Of a stretch of 64,000 nucleotides of DNA, positions 10,414-22,060 are shown piece by piece. Position 1 is the first letter of the stretch. Each line of letters opens with the position of its first letter. The position numbers were made by a program, and so were the translations under genes. The notes below the pieces were generated by a model, which worked only from the letters and a program-made list of their open reading frames with translations, searched no databases and was not told the DNA's origin. The stretch is from assembly GCA_022828595.1 (NCBI GenBank), contig JAKGHH010000005.1, positions 54,865,655 through 54,929,654 on the forward strand. Reading direction: 5' to 3'. This DNA is from Nelumbo lutea (Eukaryota; Streptophyta; Magnoliopsida; Proteales; Nelumbonaceae).

Positions 10414-10626
10414 GTGATGAATTACCTGGTGGCGAACTGCCTAGTGGAAAATTGTTTGGAGGCGAACTGCTTGGTGGCAAACTGCCTGGTGGCGAATTGC
10501 CTGGTGGCGAGCTCCCTGGTGGCAAACTGCCTGGTGGCGAGCTCCCTAGTGGCGAATTGCCTGGCGGAGAGCTACCTGGTGGAGAACTCCCTGGTGGAGA
10601 GATACCTGGTGGCGAACTCCCTACTA
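10414..10626. repeat. 15-bp minisatellite A in solo LTR
   Basis: About 14 units of a 15-bp motif of the form 'cctggtggcgaactg', with substitutions. Read in one frame it gives repeats of GGELP, which is why long open frames appear here; there is no sign of selection as protein. Confidence 0.85.
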
Positions 10627-10712
10627 GGCGGCCTATGACTTAGAGAATGGTGGAGTTCCCTGGTGTAGCACAACCCGACTGCCCTTTGCATGAGGCGGTC
10701 TTCTTTCCTTTG

Positions 10713-10852
10713 TAGGCAGTGAGAGCTGAGGAACCTGCGAGAACTCCATCATTTCCTCCTCTTTGTAGGCGGCGGGAGCTGAGGGACCTGCGGAAACTCC
10801 ATATTTTCCTCCTCTTTGTAGGCGACGGGAGCTGAGAGACCTGCAAGAACTG
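10713..10852. repeat. 53-bp tandem repeat in solo LTR
   Basis: Units beginning 'tttgtaggc(a/g)' and containing 'gagctgag(g)gacctgc' repeat with a period of 53 bp, about 2.7 copies. Confidence 0.8.
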
Positions 10853-11015
10853 AATCAGAGGACCCGGGGGTATTTTCCCGGCAAGGGCTCTCCGACACTT
10901 AAGTTAGCACTCTGATTGTAGAGCTTTGAAGATAATATTAGAGAAACGAGAGAGCTAGAGAGCAGGGATTACCTCCATATTTTTTCCATCCCCCTTCCCC
11001 TTTGGGGGGTGAGGT

Positions 11016-11024
11016 CTTTATATA
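11016..11024 (-). promoter_or_regulatory. TATA box of the solo LTR
   Basis: TATATAAAG on the minus strand lies between the 49-bp repeats (U3 side) and the leader with 'gtgtcggag' (R/U5 side), where an LTR promoter is expected. Confidence 0.55.
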
Positions 11025-11118
11025 CCGGAGTCCTCGTGGGTTAGGTGGGTGAAAAGCCTCCAAACGGTAAGACTCGTCACATCCCGTCAGAATCGGGGTA
11101 TGGTGGTGAACTCCTCGA

Positions 11119-11325
11119 GGTTGTCAGGCTGGCGCTTGTGTCAGGTGGCCAGGTCGGCGCTTGGGCTAGGTTGTCAGGGCGGCGCCTGCGTCAGTCGGTG
11201 GGTCAGTGTCTGGGCCAGGTTGTCAGGTCGGCGCCTGTGTCAGTCGGTGGGTCAGTGTCTGGGCCAAGTCGTTAGGTCGGTGCCCGTGTCAGTTGGCGGG
11301 TCGGTGTCTAGGCCAGGTTGTCAGG
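11119..11325. repeat. 49-bp tandem repeat in solo LTR
   Basis: Units beginning 'ggttgtcagg' and containing 'gtcagtcggtgggtcagtg' repeat with a 49-bp period, three clear copies plus a degenerate one at the left. Confidence 0.8.
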
Positions 11326-11376
11326 TAGGAGATCTTCCTGCGATACGTCATACTCTTGTACCGAGCTACTCTACAA

Positions 11377-11603
11377 GTGGCGAGCTGCCTGTGGCAAGCT
11401 TCTTATGGCGAGCTGCCTGTGGCGAGCTGCCTATGGCGAGCTGCCTATGGCAAGCTGCTTATGGCGAGTTGCCTATGGTGAGCTGCCTATGGCGAGCTGC
11501 CTGTGGCGAGTTGCCTGTGGCGAACTGCCTGTGGCGAGCTGCATGTGGCGAGCTGCCTATGGCGAGCTGCCTGTGGCGAATTGCCTATGGCGAGTTGTCA
11601 AGA
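11377..11603. repeat. 15-bp minisatellite B in solo LTR
   Basis: About 15 units of 'ggcgagctgcctatg' and close variants. Same period as minisatellite A and a related motif, though separated from it by over 700 bp. Confidence 0.85.
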
Positions 11604-12241
11604 GGCCACACTTAATTGGCATAAGGTGCCATGTGTCACAATTCCACTAGATGGCTAAATCTACCCTCATCAAATGTATTTTTAGAATTTTTTTAATAAT
11701 TAAATAGAATAAAAGTGGCCTTTTGAAATTTTGAAAAGAAAAATTCTATGATGTCGGAAAGACAAGGTACCAGAAAGGCTTGATCAATCATGAATCACCC
11801 TCCTGAGTTTTAAGCATTTCCTGTTTCATATCTTTTTGGCATCAAGGTTAAACCCTTTAGTTCAGTTAGGAAAGAGTACAAGTACATGTCCGATGTAAAT
11901 ACATACAAAATAATTCAAAATATAAGGCTTTGTACTCTATGTATTTGTAGTCGTTCCAACCTGAGCCTTTGAAAAAAAAAACCAAAAAAAAAAAAGAGAA
12001 AGGTTTATTAATACACCCCCTCCTACTTTAACCTTAGTTCTCCTGTACTGTACAGGGTAAGGATATTGGAGATGCAACAATATCATTCATCTGCACAAGT
12101 TTTTCGACTGCACAGAATTCTTTCTTATGCTTTCCTCTATCTTGTTTTGGAATTGCTTGTACATGAATGTGTTAATTATTGAATTACTTGGTGAATGTTT
12201 CGCTGTCAATAAAATCTTTTACTATGAGCATTCTCTTAGTT

Positions 12242-12325
12242 GTCAGGATGGCCGAGTGGTCTAAGGCGCCAGACTCAAGTTCTGGTCTTCGTGAGAAGGC
12301 GTGGGTTCAAATCCCACTTCTGACA
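12242..12325 (+). tRNA. tRNA-Leu (anticodon CAA)
   Basis: The 84-nt sequence folds as a class II (long variable arm) tRNA. The acceptor stem GTCAGGA pairs with TTCTGAC, with a discriminator A at 12325. The D arm is GCC...GGC, and the anticodon stem CCAGA/TCTGG encloses CTCAAGT, giving anticodon CAA for UUG codons. The variable arm is about 15 nt, and the T arm is GTGGG-TTCAAAT-CCCAC. The internal A box (TGGCCGAGTGG) and B box (GGTTCAAATCC) are intact. There is no intron and CCA is not encoded, as expected for a nuclear gene. Confidence 0.96.
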
Positions 12326-12330
12326 ATTCA

Positions 12331-12335
12331 TTTTT
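12331..12335 (+). terminator. Pol III terminator of tRNA-Leu
   Basis: A TTTTT run 6 nt after the discriminator base is the standard RNA polymerase III stop signal. Confidence 0.85.
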
Positions 12336-12767
12336 GTGGCTCCAGGTGTGAGGAGCAGATCCGGTTTCCCATCTTAAAGGTTATGTTTGGTTTGAAGGAA
12401 AAAGCAAGAAAAGGAAGGGAAAATTATCCAGCTTGCAATATTTGGACCTTTACTGCGGTTGTTTTTGATGCAATATTTATTGGCGTTTGAATGGAGTGTA
12501 GGATGTAAATAATAAAGCTATGAGCCTATGAGTTCAGCAGAGATTCACGCTCTGTTAAGGAAGTGATGATGCTAACAAGGTTGATAAATCCATCCATTCC
12601 TAACCATCGTGCCCTGGAGGAGGCCGGAGCACCCCCACACCCCCGGCTCTCAGTCTGCCCATTTCTTATTAGCTGCATCATAATGAGCAAATAGCTCGGT
12701 TTAGGAGCCCATGGCTTGACACCCAGCAACCACCATTTGATGGGTTCCATAGAAATTATGTGGATCA

Positions 12768-12909
12768 AAACCCCATCTACTCCATTAATTAACCAGTCAC
12801 AGAATCATGTCAAAATCTCATGTTGAGCCTGCTATAAATTATTCGTCAAATGATTGACTGATTTTGACATGATTCTGTGACTGGTTAATTAGTGGAGTAG
12901 ATGGGGTTT
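12768..12909. repeat. Near-perfect 50-bp inverted repeat (hairpin)
   Basis: The left arm 12768-12817 and right arm 12860-12909 are complementary at 49 of 50 positions, separated by 42 bp. The one difference would be a G-U pair in plus-strand RNA. A transcript would fold into a 50-bp stem. No flanking target duplication was identified. It could be a recent foldback MITE or a young small-RNA hairpin locus. Confidence 0.85.
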
Positions 12910-13262
12910 CAGATGATAGCTCTGCAGCAAGCCAGTAACCTGATTCAGTTCATTGACAGTTTTCCTCTTGGATACACACCTTGGCAAAATGAAAATGGAG
13001 GTCACCAATTTTGTTGGAATACAACTGCCCTGTCACATGAATGCTTCTATGTTTGTCTCAAGGGAAGAATTAATAATTTAATATTGTTAGCTCCCTTCTT
13101 TCCCTTGATTCTGAATTGACAGAATTGTTTAAAAATTTTTAGGAAAAAAAGCAATAGATGCCCTGTGTAAATTACTTTTCATTTATAAGCAATTGGCATG
13201 AATACATGGAATGTATGTTGGTTGAAAAAAATGGGGATAATGATTTCTCTCAACAAAACTAT

Positions 13263-13973
13263 TTAGGAATTTTCCTGCTTTGATCTTTCCAGTAAGAAGA
13301 TATTGCCTTTATCATCTCTTCCAATGCGCATGGACTCGTCAACATATCTGGATATAACTCGAGTCTAAAGAAAAACAATTAGTAGTTCCCATTTGAGTGT
13401 TGATTTCTGCAATAAAACGATACAAATTTGACTGAACTGTAAGTAAAAGAAAAAGGATACGTGATCTCCAGCCAACCCTCTGGATTGAAGATACCAAGCA
13501 GAAGATCATAGTTCTTCTGGAACACATTCATCAACTATTGTCTCACACATAACAATCTTAGTTAGCAACAGTTAGTTCAAGAGTGGAAGTGCTCCTTACA
13601 GGTAATATTTTAGTTTCTTTCCAGAAAATAAACCATTGAATGACAGTCTTTTGAAAAGCCCACCATACCTGATCAGGTGTAATGGTTGAACTTCCGTACT
13701 CTATATCAACTCTCTGCAACAAGAAGGAAAGATGACAGGATGTTAGGGACTTACAAGCCAAAAGAATTTGCAGAATCTGTAAAACAAAAGTAACTCTCTT
13801 GGCAAGGAGTAATAGAGTTGTCAACTGATTTGGATGTAATCTTGAAGGAGGCTTGAATGATCAACTCTCCATTCAACAAACTCAATCCTCTTGCGTTGAA
13901 CTTTATCACATTAACTGCTTTACCCTGCATTTTTCCATCACATGTATCTTGAAAATAATCAATTAAAGACGAA

Positions 13974-14010
<37 letters not shown>

Positions 14011-14829
14011 GAAAAAGAAAAAGGAAACACTATCGAAAAAGCTAATTTTTTCATCTTCACTGTGCAATTTGAGCTGAAACTGGGATATAGTACCTCAGCA
14101 ACGTAAATATTCTGGAAAAAATCTCCCAAAGTAATGAAATCTCGTAATCCTAGTTTGGTCCTTTTCGCACCCAGAATCGAAATTGTGCTGTAGATGAGTT
14201 TCCAGCATCCACCCACCTTGCAATTATCAGAAAATAGAAGTAACCAACCATCCAATTTCAGTTGCATAAAGCAAATACAGAGTAAAAGACCAACTACTCT
14301 TACCTTGTTTAGATCTTGGGTAGGATCAGGAGTTGGATTCTGGGCCTCCAGCAGCTCCACCAGACCTAAAATTTCAGACTTCTTTGCCGATGGGACTCCA
14401 AAAATGCCTCTGTTGATGCCTTTATACATGTTTATTCATTCCATTTCAACTCAACTTCCACTCGCATTACCCACATAAGCTAATAATTTTTCAAATTGAA
14501 GAGAGCGAAGGAACTAAAATTTGATACACAGGTCAGGTGAATATACCTTGTAAAACCTGATTAAGAGCTGCTTTGATCTGGGGGATTGCCTTGGACTCTT
14601 CTGATACCTCTACTTCTTGTTCCCCAACCAAACCAGAACCCCGTTCTGCAGCTCTAATGTTGTAAGTGGGTCTAAGCCCAGAAGCCTGCTCACCTAATCC
14701 TAAGCTCTTCTTGAGCTTTAAATGGGTGGCTGGGGTTGCTCTGCTAGTTTTTATCATCTTTCTCATCTTGTGTGTTGTAGGTACTACATGACAAGCTCTG
14801 ACGGGTGGCTGTATGAGCTCGATAGCCAT
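13263..14829 (-). CDS. FBN5: Plastid-lipid-associated protein / fibrillin, FBN5 (PAP7)-like
   Basis: Seven exons on the minus strand: 14829-14547, 14419-14304, 14216-14094, 13924-13826, 13713-13669, 13534-13461 and 13347-13263. All introns are GT-AG and phases match. They join to 274 codons plus TAA. Residues 1-60 are poor in acid and rich in Ser/Thr/Lys/Arg, fitting a chloroplast transit peptide. The PAP/fibrillin domain follows, with [82 protein letters not shown] and the C-terminal block [16 protein letters not shown]. Fibrillins are plastid lipid-binding proteins; FBN5 is known to support plastoquinone synthesis by binding solanesyl diphosphate synthase. The start at 14829 (MAIEL) is preferred; an in-frame ATG lies six codons upstream at 14847. 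The donor of intron 4 (GTTGAC) is weak. The FBN5 subgroup is assigned from remembered motifs. Confidence 0.88.
13976..14007. repeat. (CT)16 microsatellite in FBN5 intron 3
   Basis: Uninterrupted CT dinucleotides inside the intron between exons 3 and 4 of the fibrillin gene. In the gene's sense it is a GA tract, so it is not the polypyrimidine tract of the acceptor. Confidence 0.85.
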
Positions 14830-14847
14830 GAATTCAGTCACAAGCAT

Positions 14848-15732
14848 ACGAAGGAACAGTTTTCCTTACAATGGGCAGGAAGGAGGAGTTTGGCGACATA
14901 CAGCCATAGGAGGAGGAACCAGGTCTATTAATAATCTCAAGACTCGGACTTTCTTGCTTATGTTTTATAAATACATGGATCATTTATTAAATATAAAAAA
15001 AAAAGGATTGAAAAAAGGGTTGATGATTTGGGACCCTAGACCAGTTAGTAGTTGCCTCTTGTCCTGATAAAGCGGTGATGTCTTCAGACTTTTTAGTGAC
15101 TCTATTAATGTAGAAGAATATAGTTTATTATTTATTTTTCTTTTATTGTATTATTGTAAAGCGAGAGAGAGAGAGAGAGAGAGAGCATCTTTTGTCTTTT
15201 CCACTGGGATATGCGAGGTGTATAGACTATAGACTATAGCAAATTGTATGGGCCGAAATTAACCCCAGAAACAAGAAATAAATAAATTGATCCACATGTC
15301 GCTTTTAAAAGCTTTATTTTTACAATGGATAAATTAGGAGGATGTGTGGCCGAGAGAGCACTTGGGAGTACATCTGCAAATTAGCTTGAGCTGACTTGAC
15401 TCGTTCATCAACATTGATTGATCACCGGCTCACCGCTCGCTTATTGAACCAAGCCTGAGCCCAATTTTCCGGCTCCTCACTCCTGAGCCAGGAGTTGGTC
15501 TTACTTCTTAGAATTTCTGATTTTTAATCTAAGTTCATTTGGGCTGTTTTGCCAAACGAGCCTGAGCCGACCTTGGTCCTTGCCTTGGATATGTTCTATC
15601 CGGTAATTTATTTCTATCCAAATCCTTACAACATAGGGAAAGGTTTTTTGTTGTCATTCAAAGTTTTCAAAAAGTTCGGGATTGAAAGCGAAAGAGGAAT
15701 GTCTTTTTTATGGGGAAGTAGAAGATATGAGT
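14848..15732. other. FBN5 upstream region
   Basis: Presumed 5'UTR and promoter of the minus-strand fibrillin gene. It holds a (GA)n run at 15163-15185, about 330 bp upstream of the start codon; in the gene's sense this is a CT tract. No other gene was seen. Confidence 0.5.
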
Positions 15733-16373
15733 TAGGGGTGAGCAAATAGGTAGGTTTTATCTGGAATTGAATGGAATTCACTTCTAATTGGCTTTGAATT
15801 GATTATATCCAATCTGTTATAAGGCAGGATCTGATTCTAAATTCTTGAAATCAATATCTATCTAGGCCAGTTCCAAGGTCTAGGGGTTACCCTACCCAAA
15901 CCAAGCCAATGAATTGACCTTGGTTGGCCTTGGTGGAACCTGCCTTAGTACTGAACTTGTCTTGAAATAAACCCTAAAAGTACTTTTGGATTGTAAAGAT
16001 TTGAATCCAAGCATTCATGGTTACAAAGGCCAATGTCTCATTTGGCCATTGAGTTATTTAACTTATTTGATCATTTGTTTTCATTAAGTTTTGAACCACA
16101 TAATGATAATCTACATATCAAGTTACTTAATTTAATCAATAAAAATAATACACATTTCAAACTATATATCATATTTATCGAAAATCAATTTTTTAAAGAA
16201 TATGCTTCCTTTTTCTTTTTAAGGAGGGGAGTGAAGAAAGAAAAAGGTTCCACAGATAGACATTGGAATTAACCATGAAACCACCAGGCTAGAACTGACC
16301 TGGAACCATCCTTCACAGGGTAGGTTCTAGGTTTTGCCATGAAACCAAACTGAACCACCCATACTCACCCCTA
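15733..16373. mobile_element. hAT-type MITE (641 bp), TIR TAGGGGTGAG
   Basis: Termini TAGGGGTGAGCA and TACTCACCCCTA are inverted copies. Flanking 8-mers ATATGAGT (15725-15732) and ATATGAAT (16374-16381) agree at 7 of 8 positions, the hAT signature. The 79-codon frame inside (16033-16272) has no transposase features. Confidence 0.75.
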
Positions 16374-16381
16374 ATATGAAT

Positions 16382-18227
16382 CATATTTTTAAACATTAAC
16401 AAATGGCAAGATAAATTTGGATGACAATGGATCCATTAATCCCTAAGCCAATGATCGATGGAGGTTGGTGGTGGGACCAACTAGAAGAAAAGAAACATAA
16501 AGGTGATTATAAATAAGAGAATGCCATTACACTCCTTTGGGCCTTTGGAATAAATTCATGCCACTTGAACAAGCATGTAGTAGCTACAACTGAGGTTTAA
16601 CTTTTCAAATTCAAATTTAATGACTCTTAATTAATTATCACATTTAATAACGCGTTATTAAAATCAAATTGAATAGTGCATTTAAGGCAATATTCAAATT
16701 CGAATTTGAATTTGACATGCCACTAACTTGCCTATTAAAAATCACAAATAGGGGATAAAGGGATTTGAACCCTAGTCATTTGATTCTAACAAATACAAGT
16801 CCACCACTACGTTATACCACAATGTTTATCATATAAATTTGTATTTTAATTCTTAATTAAGTTTTTCTGTTAGTGGATGACTACCAATAAAAAATAAAAT
16901 TCATCATTAAAATATATATAATAAATATCAATGTTTAAAGAACCGGGCTAGACATCAACCTAGAAAAGGAGAGATTCAATTGAGGTCAAATTGTGATGAT
17001 GTAATATTATATATATAATTGTATTCTTTTATAACATATATATTTTATTTTTATTTTAATTTTTTATGAGGCACGTATCTCAAAAAGTTACCCAAAATAA
17101 AAATAAAGGTCACCGCAATAGGACATCTGAGCAAAAAGTTATGGCCTTTAGAAGTTTGCATTAATGTGCTAAAACAATTTAAAAAATCGGTTATTTTTCT
17201 AAAACCATGATTGATTCACTAGTTTTCGAGTTTGACTAGTCGGGTCAGCAATTTTGGAAAAATTTTAACTAAATCTAGTCATGGTTCAACTAGTCCAATA
17301 GGCCAATCAGTCATATTTTCTAAAAAATGATAAATAATAGAAATTATATTGATTCTTTAAATACTATGGTAATGTATGCATACACAAACATTTTAATTCT
17401 TTCATCATTTTTTCAACAATTTCCAATTATGTCTCAATATTTCACACTTTGTATAAATCATTGAAATATGAGTTTTTATGTTTAAATAGCTTATTTATAG
17501 TGATATAAAACTCATATTTATTGTAATTAACATAAGTTTTTAGGATTTATATGAATTTCTTAGTATATTCATATGTATCTTCATTTTTCGTCTGTATCTA
17601 TGCGACTAAGTGTATCTTGATGCATCTCTTAAAATTGTCTTTCCAATACACATTACGTTTCTGATATTTTTAACCTTGACTGCAATGAGTTCATCTATGA
17701 TAAAACCCATCTACTCTACACGATTCTTTGTTTTTTAGTAAGTCCACTATTCATAGGTTAGACTTGTACCTAATGGTACTATACTTCAGTATTTTTCTGG
17801 ATGTAAACTTCATTTTGGTCCAACCAAACAAGCTGTATTGTACAACCAAAGCTGTACTGAAAAGGGTGGTGAAAAGAAATAATTGAGGAAATTGAATGTA
17901 GACAATAGACTTTTTTATGGAGGTCCTACCAATAAAAGGGTGACCCAAATGAGGTAGATACCCCCCCTTTGGATTATTAGTTGGAGATGGAACACCCCAA
18001 ACCGTCAAATCAACTCTAGGGGAAACAATCATCGTTAGTTGCAATAAACATTTGTATATCATAGTTGCTAACCAAGGTTCAAAATATCTCGATATTATCG
18101 CTTTTTTTCTTACCAAAAAAAATATTATCAGCTTTTAAATCCTTGGAAAATTAAATGAAGGTATTTAAGACATGTGGCGATTTCAATGCCTTTCTTAGAG
18201 ATGCCCATGTTCAACTTTTCAATCAAA
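16382..18227. other. Intergenic, mostly unrecognised
   Basis: AT-rich sequence with a tRNA-like SINE fragment at 16745-16826 and no gene. A stretch near 17215-17330 with 'gtttgactagt' and 'ggttcaactagtcc' is reminiscent of the CAAGGTTTT family near 54-58 kb but too decayed to place. Confidence 0.45.
16745..16826 (-). mobile_element. tRNA-derived SINE-like fragment
   Basis: On the minus strand a B box GGTTCAAATCCC lies about 40 nt after an A-box-like TAACGTAGTGG, one mismatch from the consensus TRGYNNANNGG. No cloverleaf acceptor stem is present, so it is more likely a SINE or tRNA pseudogene than a functional tRNA. Confidence 0.4.
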
Positions 18228-18403
18228 GGTTGTGTTTAGTTTGAAATAAAAAGTAGGGAAAGGAAGGAATTGGTTTGAAAGATAGGAAAAGAAAGGGAAA
18301 GATAAGGTGTGTTTGGTTAGGAACAATGGGCAATATTCTTAGACTGTCTTTGGTTTGGAAGAAAAAGATAGTGAAATAGAGGGCTTTCAAACTAAACACA
18401 ACC
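18228..18403. mobile_element. Tourist-like MITE (176 bp)
   Basis: A perfect 19-bp TIR: GGTTGTGTTTAGTTTGAAA at 18228 and its complement ending at 18403. The flanking 3-mers are AAA and TAA. The TIR resembles those at 57400-57496 and 57820-57916, which have TAA duplications typical of PIF/Harbinger elements. Confidence 0.6.
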
Positions 18404-18606
18404 TAAAAGTATTGCCCCTTTGAATTGCGAGTGTCAATGTTCCTAACCAAGTTCATAGCTTACAATTTTAGGAGGTTGGGTGAAGACCCCATGGCCATGG
18501 CTCATTAATAAGTACTAAAAAAAAGATAAGTGGCTTTGAGAATAAATCATAAACCAAGAAAGTGCTAGCTTGACAATTGTATTTTAATATATAGATATAG
18601 ATTAAG

Positions 18607-19135
18607 TAGGGCTGTTCATGGGTTGGGTTGGGTTGGTTTATTGGTGTTTTTCCAACTGACCTGACATGGTCGGTTTACCTAGAAATGAAACCAAAACCGA
18701 CCCAGTACTAAGTAAAATTGACCTGATCGGTTTGAGTTAGTTTGGATCGGTTTTGTGAATGATTCTCTCGGTGTGAACGGTAAAGGATTCAAGTCTAAGA
18801 AGCGAATGTTGGATGCCTGGAAATTAAAAATAATTTGATGGATTAAAGCTGAAAGTTTATGTATCAAAAATTTTATATATAATATGTATCTTTTCGAAAT
18901 AAAGTTGATATATATATATACACAAATATATATCTGAAATATATTATATATAATATATATCTAAGTCGATTCGGGTCAGTTCGGTTTTGCTTTTCACATG
19001 AAAATCAAAACCAAACCAAACCATCGGTTTATGTTTTTTTATAACCCAAAACCGACTGATGTTGAAGAAAAGCCGGCCAACTCAGGTTGGATTGGACCGG
19101 GTTGGTTAGTTTGTGTCTTGTTATGAACAGCCCTA
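18607..19135. mobile_element. hAT-type MITE (529 bp), TIR TAGGGCTGTTCAT
   Basis: The start TAGGGCTGTTCATGGG and the end ATGAACAGCCCTA are inverted copies. Flanking 8-mers AGATTAAG and GGATTAAC share the core GATTAA (6 of 8). The interior is rich in 'gggttgggttgg'-like strings near the ends and is noncoding. Confidence 0.68.
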
Positions 19136-20978
19136 GGATTAACCACCACACAAGGCATTCACCAATCAATTTATGGTCATCCATGGATTGCTCTCCCACG
19201 TATTTCACCCATGGAAGGAAGGTCATAATCCCTATGACCTTCCTTTTCTTTAGGATTTGAAGTCCAACAGATCTATATTTATATTAAAACAAAGCAGTCA
19301 ATAAATTTTCTCATTTTTTTTTAATTTTTTGTTTTTTAATTCCATGTCATTTTAAAAACAACCAATGAGATGCACTTTCCCAATAACCTAAATAATCTCT
19401 TCTCTTAAATTTTATCCTAAACTACCTCCCCACTTTCTCCAGAATTGTATCTAATTCCTATTTATCTTCTAAATTATCTCTAATTCTTGTTTATCTCCAC
19501 AATTATCTCTAATTTAGTAGAGAGTTTCTCTCCTAAATTATCTCTAATTTTTATTTATCCTCTCCCCTACTTTTTTATCTAATCTATCTAAAGAAAGTTG
19601 GGATTAAAAAATTTAAGAATTATTTAAATACTCTAACAAAATTATAATATAATAACTTTAAAATATTAATTAAAAATACAAAAAAATAATTTTATATTTT
19701 TACATAATATATCACGAAATTATGTACTGGCAATTTAAATGATGTTTTTCCAGATTATCAACTTAATTGCTTTTCAAATATTTAATGATATATAATAGCT
19801 TTAAATAAATAAAATTCAAATAATAAAAAATTTTAAATATTTTATATATTATTTAAATAACTAAATATTTATCATAGCTATATTTTAAATAGTTAAATAA
19901 CAAAATTATCTAATAAATAATTTTATATTTTTACAAAATATATCACGAAATTATGTACTAACAATTTAAATTATGTTTTTCTGGATCATAGATTTAAATG
20001 TTTTTCAAACTTTGAATAATATGTAATAGATTTAAATAAATAAAACTCAAATAAAAAAAGTTTAAATATTTTATAGATTATTTAAATATTTAAAAACTAT
20101 ATATTTATCATAACTAGATTTTAAATAGTTAAAATAACAAAATTATGTAATAAATTTTAAAAAAAAATCTTTAAAGCAGAAAAATAATTATAAGATAATA
20201 TTGAAAATAATAATAATTTAATATATTACAAAATTAATAATTAAATTATGTAATAGTAGTATAAATTATGATTTTATGGATAATTAAATTCCATAAATAA
20301 CTAATATTTTAAAACTTAAATATTTTACATATTATTTAAGTATTTAAATAATTGGGTATTTTAAATAACAACATACTTAACATAACTAGATTTTGAATAG
20401 TTAAAATAAAGAAATTATGTAATAAATTTAAAAAATTTCTTAAAAGTAAAAAAACAATTATAACATAATATTGAAATTAATAATAATTTAATATTTTTAC
20501 ATAATATTGTAAGTAACTTATTTCCCTTATATCAAGTAATAATTTGAGAAAATAAATTTTAAAAATCAATATTTATTAATAATAATTTAAAACTCTTAAT
20601 CTGTATTTATTATATAATTATATATACTAAAATTGATACTTATTGTATTCCAATAATTATTTATTGTTTTTGTGAATTGATACTTATAGTAGAAAACTTT
20701 CAATAATTATTGGAGATTAAACTATTATTAGTTAAATTTTTAAATTTAATTTATTGTATTTTTGTTATAACTTATTTATTAATATTTATTAAATATTAAA
20801 CTATTATTTGAGATTATACTATTTATTGACTAAGTTAATATATTTTTAGTACTTATTGTATTTTTGTAATTATCAATATATTTTCATAATTGTGTATTTT
20901 TGCTATAGATTTTCAATAATTATTGGAGATTAAACTATTGTTATTTATCTAAAATGAGACTACTAGTTTAGCTAAAAT

Positions 20979-21475
20979 TATGAGTATTCATGAGTTGGTT
21001 CGATTCAGTCATAGGTTATTTGGCCAAACAAATTGACCTGGTTAGGTTGGGGAGTTTGTTAGTTGAAATCGGCCGACCTTTTATGAAAATCGACCCACTC
21101 AAGTTGTATTTTGGTTTGGTCAATTGGTTCAAAAGATTTAAACTTAAAATTAAATTAAATTTTAAAAATTATAGTAAAATTATTAAAAAATAAATCTAAA
21201 AATTAGATTTATGATATAAAATATTTTATAATAAGAAATATGGGAAATTTCCCACTTTTCCATATTAAAAATTTAAATTATAAAATATTAATATATATAT
21301 CCATGGTTAGGTCGTTCGATTTTGGTTGGTTTACAAATGGCCAAAGTGAAATTGATCCAACTTGGTTGAATTGGGAAAATTTTGAGCCAAATCCGACCTA
21401 AAATACTAGAAAACCAACCAACTTGGGTCGAGTTGATCGGGTTGATCGGTTTCATCAGTTTGATGAATAAACCTA
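20979..21475. mobile_element. hAT-type MITE nested in Helitron-like A
   Basis: Degenerate TIR (TATGAGTATTCATGAG / ...GATGAATAAACCTA) flanked by 8-mers GCTAAAAT (20971-20978) and ACTGAAAT (21476-21483). The same element sits at the homologous place in element B, so it inserted before the two Helitron copies separated. Confidence 0.65.
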
Positions 21476-21607
21476 ACTGAAATTAATTATTGTTGCTTTT
21501 GTATTATAAAAAAATTATTAAAAGTAATATATAAAATATGAATAATTATTAATTATTTAAAAAGTTGAAAATATAAAATAATTGTATACTCTCATGTGAT
21601 TCTATTT

Positions 21608-22060
21608 GGGTTATTTACTAGAACACATCTTATAGTTTTACATATTTACTTAAACTTAACTTATAGTTTTCATTTTATTAAAACATCCCATATATTTTAC
21701 AACATATTTACTTAATTAACCTTTCATTAAGGAGTGTTTGTTTTGCCATTAGGCCCCTGATTTTTATTCCAAAAATACCCTTAACATTTTTTTTGTATAA
21801 AAAACAAAATTAACCAAATATAGCCAATATAATGGTTACTTGTGTCTATAAAGGGCAAAAATGGTATTTTTATATTATTTTATTTTGATTAAATGTATTT
21901 AAATAAACATTAGGGTCAACACTGTCATTTTCCACTATCATCTAATGAAAGATTGATTAAATCCATTGCAAATTATAAGTGGTGTTTTAGTAAAATTTTA
22001 ACTATATGGTAGATTTTAGTAAATCCATGAAATTATAAGGGGTATTTTAATAAATTATCC
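21608..22060. mobile_element. Mutator-type MITE nested in Helitron-like A
   Basis: About 32-bp TIR starting GGGTTATTTACTAGAACA, with the right end TTTTAATAAATTATCC. Flanking 9-mers ATTCTATTT and TTTCTATTA agree at 7 of 9. It is absent from element B, so it inserted after the two copies separated. Confidence 0.62.

Larger units (their letters stand above)
10319..11672 (-). mobile_element. Solo LTR of a Ty3/gypsy-type element, rich in minisatellites
   Basis: The 1354-bp unit begins TGATG and ends CATCA, and is flanked by a perfect 5-bp duplication AATGT (10314-10318 and 11673-11677). No PBS, coding region or second LTR exists, so it is a solo LTR left by recombination. Minus orientation is indicated by a TATA box (TATATAAAG, 11024-11016) followed by a leader containing 'cttaagtgtcggag', a string typical of the transcribed part of plant gypsy LTRs. 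More than half of its length is tandem repeats of four kinds, listed separately. Open frames of up to 188 codons in it are repeat artefacts. Confidence 0.82.

Noticed and set aside
10414..11603. Regular repeats that could suggest a CRISPR array
   Set aside because: Units are contiguous with no unique spacers, in a eukaryotic LTR; these are minisatellites.
11049..11615. 188-codon frame with many GELP/ASCLW repeats
   Set aside because: It lies inside the solo LTR and is produced by the 49-bp and 15-bp tandem arrays.
12379..12420. Tourist-like MITE next to the tRNA
   Set aside because: Only the left-terminal string 'ttatgtttggtttgaagg' is present; no right end.
13959..14429. 156-codon minus-strand frame as a single-exon gene
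   Set aside because: It is fibrillin exons 2 and 3 read through the intron between them and into the CT repeat.
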